A stretch of 64,000 bases of DNA from Pseudomonas rhizoryzae (GTDB taxonomy: Bacteria > Pseudomonadota > Gammaproteobacteria > Pseudomonadales > Pseudomonadaceae), in NCBI RefSeq assembly GCF_005250615.1, contig NZ_SULM01000005.1, forward strand, positions 62,001-126,000, written 5' to 3'. A program made the position numbers and the translations under genes. Shown piece by piece: positions 26,873-34,231 of this stretch. Position 1 is the first letter of the stretch; each line of letters opens with the position of its first letter. A model generated the notes under the pieces. It was given only the letters and a program-made list of their open reading frames with translations, was not told where the DNA came from and made no database searches.

Positions 26873-26885
26873 TCGTTGATAACGA
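26873..26885. promoter_or_regulatory. LysR-box candidate (T-N11-A)
   Basis: TCGTT-GAT-AACGA is a perfect 5-bp inverted repeat with a 3-base centre, 12 bases upstream of the LysR start and 66 bases from the divergent dehydrogenase start. Position and T-N11-A form suit an autoregulatory LysR site. Confidence 0.45.
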
Positions 26886-26950
26886 TCGTCTTTTTGTATC
26901 AGCCAGGGGCGCTTAGAGTCCATCGAAACAGCGAGGGAGCGCAGTTCGCT

Positions 26951-27727
26951 ATGTTCGAGGCGATGACGGGCCAGGTGGCCTTGATCAGTGGCGCGGGGAG
27001 TCGATCCGGCATCGGTATGGCCATCGCCCAGCGTCTGGGGGCCGCCGGGGCGAAACTGATCGTCACCGCCAGCAGCGCGCGGATCAGTGAGCGTGTCGAG
27101 GAACTCAAGGAAGCCGGCTGCGCCGTGGAGGGCAGGGCGGTCGACCTCACCGAGGAAGCGGCGGTCGTCGATTTCGCCAAATGGGCCGAGGCCTGTTGGG
27201 GGCGTATCGACATCCTGGTGAACAACGCCGGCATGACCATGCAGGGCAGTCCCGAGCCTCTGGCCGAGGTGGCGCACCTGAGTCTTGCCGAGTGGAACCT
27301 GTCCCTGGCACGGAACCTGACGTCTGCCTTCCTGCTCACCCGGGCGGTCCTGCCCGGCATGCAACGGCGTTGCTACGGTCGCATCGTCCATGTCAGCTCC
27401 GCGACCGGCACCCGCGCCGGTAATCCGGGCGAGGCGGGCTATAGCGCGGCCAAGGCTGCCTTGATCGGCCTGAACATGAGCCTGGCCCTGGAAGTGGCCG
27501 GCCAGGGCATCACGGTCAATGCCGTGGCCCCCGGCTGGATCGCCACTGGCTCCAGCCTGCCGCAGGAACTCCGCGCGGCGACCCGGGTGCCGGTCGGGCG
27601 TGCCGGGCGCCCCGACGAGGTGGCTGCCGCGGTGGCCTTCCTGGCCTCGTCCTCGGCGAGCTACATCACCGGTGAATGGCTGGTGGTGGATGGCGGCAAT
27701 AGCCGTATCGAAAACAAAGGAGCCTGA
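26951..27727 (+). CDS. SDR family NAD(P)-dependent oxidoreductase
   Basis: A 258-residue short-chain dehydrogenase. It has the cofactor loop SGAGSRSGIG (residues 13-22, with S in place of the usual T), NNAG at 91-94, and the catalytic S150, Y164 and K168. It probably oxidises a hydroxyl group to a ketone or the reverse. It is the first gene of a four-gene operon, with the next SDR gene starting one base after its stop. The ATG at 26951 has an upstream GGGAG; an ATG at 26963 is a possible alternative. Confidence 0.9.
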   Translation: MFEAMTGQVALISGAGSRSGIGMAIAQRLGAAGAKLIVTASSARISERVEELKEAGCAVEGRAVDLTEEAAVVDFAKWAEACWGRIDILVNNAGMTMQGSPEPLAEVAHLSLAEWNLSLARNLTSAFLLTRAVLPGMQRRCYGRIVHVSSATGTRAGNPGEAGYSAAKAALIGLNMSLALEVAGQGITVNAVAPGWIATGSSLPQELRAATRVPVGRAGRPDEVAAAVAFLASSSASYITGEWLVVDGGNSRIENKGA

Positions 27728-27728
27728 T

Positions 27729-28484
27729 ATGCAGCCAGTCGTGTTGATCACGGGCGTCTTGGGTGGCATCGGTCAGGCCACGTGCGCGCAATTCGCCAAC
27801 GACGGCTGGCAGGTTTTCGGGACCGATCTCGATGCCGCGGCCTTGGCTGAGCTGCAGGCCGGCGGGGCGTTGGCCGGTTGCCACGCCGCGGACCTGCGAC
27901 GAGCCAGCGCCGCCCAGGAGGTGGTCGCGGCCGCGCAGGCAACGCTCGGGCGTCTCGATGCCCTGATCAATTGCGCTGGTGTCTGGCGGGAGGGCCCGGC
28001 GGAGAGTGTCAGCGAGGAAGACTTCGACTTGGTGCTGGACGTCAATCTCAAGGCGACCTTCTTTCTCTGCGCGGCCGCCATTCCGGCACTGCGCGCCACG
28101 CGGGGTGCCATCGTCAATATCAGCAGCGATGCTGGACGCCAGGGCAACCGCAATGCCGCCGTCTACTGCGCCAGCAAGGGCGCGGTGACCCTGATGACCA
28201 AGGCGCTGGCGTTGGACCTGGCGCCCAGCGGCGTGCGCTGCAACTGCATCTCGCCCGGCGATGTGGCGACGCCCATGCTGACCTTCCAAGCCGAGCGCTA
28301 TGGCAATGGCGATCCGGCCGGCTATCTGCAGGAGTTGCTGGCGAAGTATCCGCAAGGTGAGGAGGCGCGTTTCATCCAGCCCGAAGAGGTCGCCGAGCTG
28401 GCCTTTTTCCTGTGTCAGCCTGCCGCCCGCTCCATCACCGGGGCGGACCTGGCCATCGATTGCGGCGTGTCGGCTGGCCATTGA
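27729..28484 (+). CDS. SDR family oxidoreductase
   Basis: A second short-chain dehydrogenase of 251 residues, only moderately similar to the preceding one. It shows TGVLGGIG (8-15), NCAG (81-84), S132/S133, Y146 and K150. The insertion after the active site (TFQAERYGNGDPAGYLQELLAKYPQGEEARF) is the substrate lid. The ATG at 27729 has a strong AAGGAG. Paired SDR enzymes often interconvert a stereochemistry or act on successive alcohols; which applies here is unknown. Confidence 0.9.
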   Translation: MQPVVLITGVLGGIGQATCAQFANDGWQVFGTDLDAAALAELQAGGALAGCHAADLRRASAAQEVVAAAQATLGRLDALINCAGVWREGPAESVSEEDFDLVLDVNLKATFFLCAAAIPALRATRGAIVNISSDAGRQGNRNAAVYCASKGAVTLMTKALALDLAPSGVRCNCISPGDVATPMLTFQAERYGNGDPAGYLQELLAKYPQGEEARFIQPEEVAELAFFLCQPAARSITGADLAIDCGVSAGH

Positions 28485-28520
28485 GCCGGCTCGTACAGTC
28501 CCTTAGCGCAGAGGATCTTT

Positions 28521-29909
28521 ATGACCACCAGTGGCATCAACGAGGCGGCTGTCGAGACGTTCACCGCCCGCGAGCGTGAGCGTTTCCTGGCGCGCAACCC
28601 CAAGTCTCTCGCCCTGGCCGAGCGGGCGCGGCACTCGTTGTTCGGGGGCGTGCCCATGCACTGGATGAACGACTGGTCGATGCCCAGCGCCCTTTTCGTC
28701 AGCCATGCCCAGGGCGCGCGTTTCTTCGATGTCGATGGGCACGAATACGTCGATTTCTGTCTCGGCGATACCGGCAGCATGTTCGGCCATTCGCCCGCGC
28801 CCATCGCCCGGGCCTTGGCCGAGCAAGGCGCACGCGGCCTCACCACCATGCTGCCGGGCGAGGATGCGGTGGTTGCCGGCGAACTGCTCACCGAGCGCTT
28901 CGGCTTGCCGTTCTGGCAGGTGGCGGCCACCGCCACCGATGCCAACCGCTACGTCATCCGTTGGGCGCGCGCCATTACCGGGCGTAAGGTGCTGCTGGTG
29001 TTCGACGGCTGCTACCACGGCACCGTCGACGACGTGATGGTGCGCCATCAGGACGGGCGCACCGTGCACCGGGGTGGCCTGATCGGCGAGGTGCGCAACC
29101 TCGCCGAGACCAGTCGCGCCATCCCCTTCAACGACGTCGCGGCCCTGGAGGCGGCGCTGGCCCAGGGCGACGTGGCCGCCATCCTCTGCGAGCCGGCCAT
29201 GACCAACATCGGCATGGTCTTGCCGGCCCCCGGTTTCCTGGACCAGGTGCGCACGCTGAGCCGCAAGCATGGCACCCTGTTGATCATCGACGAGACCCAC
29301 ACCCTGTCCACCGGCCCGGGCGGCTGCACCCGGGCCTGGAACCTGCAACCGGATTTCATCACCTTCGGCAAGCCCATCGCCGGGGGGGTGCCCTGTTCGG
29401 CCTATGGCTGCACCCACGAGATGGCCCAGGCGATGCGCCTGGCGCAACAGCACGCCAGCGAGACCAGCCATGGCCACAGCGGCATGGGCACCACGCTCTC
29501 GGCCAACGCCCTGGCCATGCGCTGCCTGCGAGTGAATCTGGAAGAGGTGATGACGCCTGCGGCCTATTACACCCAGATGCTGCCGATGGCCGCGCGCCTC
29601 GCCAGCGGCTTGCGCGAGCTGATCGCCCGCCATGGCCTCGCCTGGTCGGTCACCGAGCTGGGCGCCCGCTGTGAATTCCAGTTCTGCGCCACACCACCCA
29701 CCACCGGCGCCGAGGCCGAGGCGGCCTTCCATGACAGCCTGCAACAGGCGCTGCACCTGTATCTGATCAATCGCGGCATCCTCATCACGCCGTTCCACAA
29801 CATGACCCTTTGTTGCCCGGACATTCAGCTGGCGGATGTCGACCGGCTGCTCGTCACCCTCGACGGGGGCCTTACCGAGCTGCTGGCACTGCCGGGTGCC
29901 AGGGTCTGA
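28521..29909 (+). CDS. Class III aminotransferase (aspartate aminotransferase family)
   Basis: A 462-residue PLP enzyme of fold type I, class III, in the group resembling glutamate-1-semialdehyde aminomutase. The PLP lysine is K284 in FITFGKPIAGG. DETHTLSTGPGG carries the aspartate that pairs with the pyridine nitrogen, and DGCYHGTVDD is the cofactor-stacking loop. It probably transaminates an amino or keto group on the operon's substrate. It follows the second SDR by 36 bases and precedes the glutamine-synthetase-like gene by 17. Confidence 0.88.
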   Translation: MTTSGINEAAVETFTARERERFLARNPKSLALAERARHSLFGGVPMHWMNDWSMPSALFVSHAQGARFFDVDGHEYVDFCLGDTGSMFGHSPAPIARALAEQGARGLTTMLPGEDAVVAGELLTERFGLPFWQVAATATDANRYVIRWARAITGRKVLLVFDGCYHGTVDDVMVRHQDGRTVHRGGLIGEVRNLAETSRAIPFNDVAALEAALAQGDVAAILCEPAMTNIGMVLPAPGFLDQVRTLSRKHGTLLIIDETHTLSTGPGGCTRAWNLQPDFITFGKPIAGGVPCSAYGCTHEMAQAMRLAQQHASETSHGHSGMGTTLSANALAMRCLRVNLEEVMTPAAYYTQMLPMAARLASGLRELIARHGLAWSVTELGARCEFQFCATPPTTGAEAEAAFHDSLQQALHLYLINRGILITPFHNMTLCCPDIQLADVDRLLVTLDGGLTELLALPGARV

Positions 29910-29926
29910 CCGCACACGAGATATTC

Positions 29927-31294
29927 ATGAGATTCGCCGATCCCCAGGAAGCCCGTAGCTTCCTCGCTGCCCATCCCGAGGTGCGCAGCATCGAATTGCT
30001 GCTGATCGACGCCAACGGCGTACCCCGCGGCAAACTGTTGCATCGCGACGAACTGCTGGCGATCTACGAGCAGGGCAGGCCACTGCCTAGCTCCATCCTC
30101 GCCTTGACCCTCCGGGGCGAAGACGTCGAAGCCACCGGCCTGGTCTGGGAGGTGGCCGACGTCGATTGCTGGACCTATCCATTACCCGGCAGTCTGACCC
30201 TGCAACCCTGGCGCAGCAGCCCGACCGGACAGGTGCAGGTGAGCATGCACCCGACCCACGGCTTGCCGGCGACCCCTGCCGATCCGCGCCATGCGCTGGT
30301 GCGGGTGATAGAGCGCCTGCAGGCCGATGGTTTCCAGCCGGTGATGGCGGTGGAGCTGGAGTTCTACCTGCTCGACCGCGAGCGCGACACCCAGGGCCGC
30401 CCGCAACCGGCGCTGCAGATGAATGGTGCCCGTCCGGGAGCGCCGCAGGTCTATGGCGTCTATGAACTGGAGCAGTTGCAGCCCTTTCTCGACGATCTCT
30501 ATGCCGCCTGCGAGGTGCAGGGGCTGCCGGTGCGCACGGCCATCTCCGAGTACGCCCCCGGCCAGCTCGAACTGACCCTGGAGCATCGCTTCGATGCGCT
30601 CCAGGCCATCGACGAGGGCATTCGCTACAAGCGCCTGGTCAAGGGCGTGGCCAACCGCCATGGCTTGCAGGCCTGCTTCATGGCCAAGCCCTTCGGTGAC
30701 CAGGCCGGCAGTGGTCTACACCTGCACCTCAGCCTGGCCGATGCCGCTGGCAACAACCTCTTCGCCAGCGAGAACCCGCAAGGCACGCCGCTGCTCCGCC
30801 ATGCCATCGGCGGCATGCTGCACCGGTTGCTGGATTCCCTGGCCATCTTCTGCCCCAACGCCAATTCCTACCGGCGCTTCCAGGCCAACAGCTACGCGCC
30901 GCTGGCCAAGAGTTGGGGCGTGAACAATCGCAGCGTGTCCCTGCGCGTGCCGGGCGGTCCGGCGAGCAGCCGCCATGTCGAACACCGCCTCTGCGGCGCC
31001 GATGCCAATCCCTATCTGGCCGCCGCTGCCATCCTGGCGGCCGCCCATGAAGGCCTCTGCGACCGGCGCGACCCCGGTCCCGCCATCGTCGGCAACGGCT
31101 ACGCACAGGCCAGCGAATACCTGCCTACCGACTGGTTCAGCGCACTCCAGGCCTTGGAGCGTTCCGCCTGGGTCCGGGAGGCACTGGGCGAGCGTTTCGT
31201 CGAGGTCTACCTCGCCATCAAGCGTGAGGAATATCGGCAGTTCATGGCGGAGGTGGGGGAGCAGGATTGGCGGTGGTATCTGACCTATGCCTGA
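29927..31294 (+). CDS. Glutamine synthetase family protein (gamma-glutamyl ligase type)
   Basis: A 455-residue member of the GlnA superfamily, in the short PuuA/GlnA-III-like branch that forms gamma-glutamyl amides with amines instead of ammonia. The N-terminal VRSIELLLIDANGVPRGK and the metal/ATP residues in AVELEFYLL, SEYAPGQLELTL, GSGLHLHLSL and RVPGG are retained. The adenylylation tyrosine region of housekeeping GlnA is not evident. In this operon it may glutamylate an amine before or after transamination, as in polyamine or ethanolamine breakdown. Target unknown. It is the last gene of the operon. Confidence 0.85.
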   Translation: MRFADPQEARSFLAAHPEVRSIELLLIDANGVPRGKLLHRDELLAIYEQGRPLPSSILALTLRGEDVEATGLVWEVADVDCWTYPLPGSLTLQPWRSSPTGQVQVSMHPTHGLPATPADPRHALVRVIERLQADGFQPVMAVELEFYLLDRERDTQGRPQPALQMNGARPGAPQVYGVYELEQLQPFLDDLYAACEVQGLPVRTAISEYAPGQLELTLEHRFDALQAIDEGIRYKRLVKGVANRHGLQACFMAKPFGDQAGSGLHLHLSLADAAGNNLFASENPQGTPLLRHAIGGMLHRLLDSLAIFCPNANSYRRFQANSYAPLAKSWGVNNRSVSLRVPGGPASSRHVEHRLCGADANPYLAAAAILAAAHEGLCDRRDPGPAIVGNGYAQASEYLPTDWFSALQALERSAWVREALGERFVEVYLAIKREEYRQFMAEVGEQDWRWYLTYA

Positions 31295-31317
31295 AGGGCG
31301 CAGACGTTCACCATGCC

Positions 31318-31331
31318 AGGTTCTGTACGAA
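31318..31331. mobile_element. Short sequence shared with 58577-58590, possible IS end
   Basis: AGGTTCTGTACGAA occurs here and again, in the same orientation, at 58577-58590. It resembles an insertion sequence terminal repeat left after decay. No transposase gene remains at either place. It marks the left border of the accessory island. Confidence 0.3.
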
Positions 31332-31470
31332 AAGTCGCCGAGCGAAGGTCAGGCGAGGCCTAGGCGGCCCCGCGAAATGAGGCGTTCATATTCCTGCTGT
31401 GATAAGTTGTATAGGATCCAGATTGACTATCGGCAAGCAGCGCCCAAAAAAATTAATGTGAGAGCCCATA

Positions 31471-32088
31471 ATGAGTAACGATCTGCCGTTCTTTGAACGC
31501 CCTGACCTCTCACCATATTTGGTGCATCTGACCCGGAGGTCTAGCGAAGATAAATCTTCAGCCTTTGAAAACCTGGTATCAATACTTTCAAGTGGGCGAA
31601 TAGAAGGCAGCACAACAACAAAAGGATTTATTAAAGGTAGTAATCCAGCGGCTTGCTTTATGGATATACCTCTAAGCTCACTCAAGTACGTGCTAAATGA
31701 AGCGAACACGGATCCTTCTAAACTCAGGTATGAGCCCTATGGGATTGTCGTTACCAAAAAAACCGCATATAAAAAGGGCTGTCGACCAGTAATTTATCTG
31801 TCAAACGCTGAGATGAAGCAGCTTGGAATTTCTGACGATGAGAAATGGCGCGTAGTCCGCTTGGAAAATGTAGACGGTACAGGCATTAACTGGATCCATG
31901 AGCGAGAATGGCGATGTAAAGGTAGTTTTCAAATCCCTGAATCGCCTATCGCTGTTTTGGTAAAAAATAGTAAAGAAGCGGCGCGACTTCAACAAGCCAT
32001 ATCAAAAAACAAGCGTAATTTAAAAAGTATACCTAGATCAATAATTCCATTGAGTATTTTGTGCCAAGGTTTGCCATATATGGCGTAA
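31471..32088 (+). CDS. Hypothetical protein, AbiGi-like
   Basis: A 205-residue protein from a distinctly AT-rich gene (codons such as AAA, ATA and TTA abound), foreign to the surrounding genome. The pattern YLVHLTRR...FENLVSILSSGRI...ACFMDIPLSSLKYVL...YGIVVTKKTAYKKGCRPVIYLS resembles the putative abortive-infection protein AbiGi and related ADP-ribosyltransferase-like folds, in which a His-Thr strand and a CFxDIPL block form the core. Recognition is from memory of patterns only. No antitoxin or partner gene lies immediately upstream. Together with the helicase/nuclease pair downstream it makes a defence-type island. Confidence 0.6.
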   Translation: MSNDLPFFERPDLSPYLVHLTRRSSEDKSSAFENLVSILSSGRIEGSTTTKGFIKGSNPAACFMDIPLSSLKYVLNEANTDPSKLRYEPYGIVVTKKTAYKKGCRPVIYLSNAEMKQLGISDDEKWRVVRLENVDGTGINWIHEREWRCKGSFQIPESPIAVLVKNSKEAARLQQAISKNKRNLKSIPRSIIPLSILCQGLPYMA

Positions 32089-32299
32089 TTGGAGGGACTG
32101 TAATTGAAGCGGATAGATTAACATTGAGCTAAAAATTTCTGGTCGATGCTGTAGGGATGTGCCGCCTATCGCCACCGGCTTCTATCGGCCAATTGCAGTC
32201 ACTCACATCACTCAGAGTGACCACCCAGTAGGTACCACTAGCCGCCGGGGGGAGCCTGCCACTCGGCTCTTGCTCCAAATAGGTTAGGCAATCGTTCGT

Positions 32300-34231
32300 C
32301 TATGACCCTACAGCTAACACTTCCTGCGTAAAGACCGCGCTTCGCGGTAAGATCCCGCTCGCAACGACGTTTTCCAGGGCGGTCGCCGGATCAGTGACAA
32401 AGAACGTTAATACCAGACCACGCTGGGCGCGAGTGCAGCAGACGTAAAGCAGTCGCAGCGTTCGGCTCCAAGTGTTTTCATCACCGCCCAGTGCTCGCGC
32501 CCGATCTGCAGCACGCGCCTCAGCACTCGCGAATACACTCTCGTAATTGTACGTTCGGTAGTCGCTTTCTTCCTCGTCCATCACCACCATGACACGTTCA
32601 AACTGCGCGCCCTTCACACCGTGCTGTGTAGCATAGGGAGAGCTTTCTGAGATGTAGCGCTCATAGGGCCAAAGTTCTTGTGCAGAGCAGTTGAAGAATT
32701 TGGCCATTGCCGCGTCCGAGGATAGTCCTTCGGCCGGAACTGCATCAGCAGCCCCGGGCTCCCGAGCAGCGTCAGCTACATCTCTGAAAAATCCAAGGAC
32801 ACGCGCGTAGCGATCGTCGAACTCGAAAAGACCCGTGTCACAGAGATGGAGTGCTATGTCACCAATGGTGGTTCCTGCCTCGTCCAGCATGACGACAAGT
32901 TTCGACATAGCGGCGTGCAGTTCTCGCAACACAGCCGCGGCACGTTGGCCGGCGATAGCCCCTGGCGCTAAACGCGGGCTGAACTTCCGAAGCAGGCTGA
33001 TCGCCTTGAACTCGTCGCCGGCCTTCACGGCGGCAATGATCGGTAGCGCAAAACTTAGAAAGGGTCGAACGGGCCATCCGCTGCCATCCTGCATCCCCTG
33101 CTTCATTCCCTCCGATGTCCTATCGTTCAGCGCCGAGTAGATGCCACCGAAGCCAAGCCGGTTTGCGGCCATGCGGTGCACGATGACAAGAATCTTGAGC
33201 GCGCTGTCTGAGGTCGTCCAACCATCGTCGTTGTTCGTTGCCGCACTCCACTCTCGGACTCTTGCCAGGGCTTCAATTCGGTTCAGCGTGTTCGACAGGA
33301 TGAACATCCGGGCCGAGCCTTCCACCGGCTTGAGATGTCCATCAACCCTTTCGTGCAGCCCTCGGACTTGCTGCATGCCGTCGCCCTGCGCGCGCACGGC
33401 GTTGGCGACATCAAGGATCTGCTTAGCACAGCGAAAATTCTCTGGTTTCGTGATAGGCCGCCAATGGTCCTCAAGCGGGATGTTCCCTGCCCCTCGCATA
33501 AAGATCGCCTGCATCGGATCGCCAAAAAAACCGAGACAGAACTTGCGCCGCATCTGGGCTTCCACTTCCTTGAATGACTTCACTACGCTCGGGAACGTGT
33601 CCTGACTCTCATCGATGAACACGAACGGGAAGTTCAACGCTACGACCCGTCGAAACAGCGGGCGATTTTGTAGCAGGAAATCGGTGAGTTGAAGGATGTC
33701 CTCGTGGCCTAAGATACCTTTCGCGTAGTCACTCCCCACGCCATAATTAAAAGTCTTGACGCCAGAAATAGCCTCCAGATTTCGAACATAACGACCCTGG
33801 TCAGCCTTGTTCCTGTCGCGTGTAGTCTGCCGAACACGCGAGCTGTAGTTCTTGAACTCTTCTTCCAGCTCGGAGATCCGTCTATGGATGTCGTTCTGTA
33901 ACCAAACCTTGATGTCCGCCTGAAACGTCTTGGTAATAGACCAGTAGAAGCTATGGATGGTAGAGACATGGACCAGCGGATCATCGTTAACATCCGCCAA
34001 GATTTCTTTGGCGGCGAGGTCGGTATATGTGATGCAGGCGACCTTTTGCTTTTTCGCCCGCATGCTGACTCCGTGCTCTGAGATCACCCAGTCCATCGCC
34101 TTGATGAGGGAAGTGGTCTTACCGGAACCTGCGCCGGCGCGGACAACGAACGACTGCGGTGGTGTCGCAGCAATACAGGCGTGGATCTCGCGGTCGGCGT
34201 CGGTGTCTGGGCTATCAATTCGTCTGCTCAT
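32300..34231 (-). CDS. UvrD-like helicase, GajB-type
   Basis: A 643-residue superfamily 1 helicase. It has Walker A RAGAGSGKTT (31-40), motif Ia ACITYTDLAAKEI, Walker B FIDESQD (205-211), motif III GDPMQAIF (238-245) and motif VI LLYVCCTRAQRGLVL near residue 600. The gene overlaps by 4 bases (ATGA) the upstream OLD-nuclease gene, so the two proteins are made together. This is the pairing of Gabija antiphage systems (GajA nuclease, GajB helicase-like NTPase). It is longer than typical GajB of about 500 residues. Orientation: both genes are on the minus strand, nuclease first. Confidence 0.85.
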   Translation of the reverse strand: MSRRIDSPDTDADREIHACIAATPPQSFVVRAGAGSGKTTSLIKAMDWVISEHGVSMRAKKQKVACITYTDLAAKEILADVNDDPLVHVSTIHSFYWSITKTFQADIKVWLQNDIHRRISELEEEFKNYSSRVRQTTRDRNKADQGRYVRNLEAISGVKTFNYGVGSDYAKGILGHEDILQLTDFLLQNRPLFRRVVALNFPFVFIDESQDTFPSVVKSFKEVEAQMRRKFCLGFFGDPMQAIFMRGAGNIPLEDHWRPITKPENFRCAKQILDVANAVRAQGDGMQQVRGLHERVDGHLKPVEGSARMFILSNTLNRIEALARVREWSAATNNDDGWTTSDSALKILVIVHRMAANRLGFGGIYSALNDRTSEGMKQGMQDGSGWPVRPFLSFALPIIAAVKAGDEFKAISLLRKFSPRLAPGAIAGQRAAAVLRELHAAMSKLVVMLDEAGTTIGDIALHLCDTGLFEFDDRYARVLGFFRDVADAAREPGAADAVPAEGLSSDAAMAKFFNCSAQELWPYERYISESSPYATQHGVKGAQFERVMVVMDEEESDYRTYNYESVFASAEARAADRARALGGDENTWSRTLRLLYVCCTRAQRGLVLTFFVTDPATALENVVASGILPRSAVFTQEVLAVGS

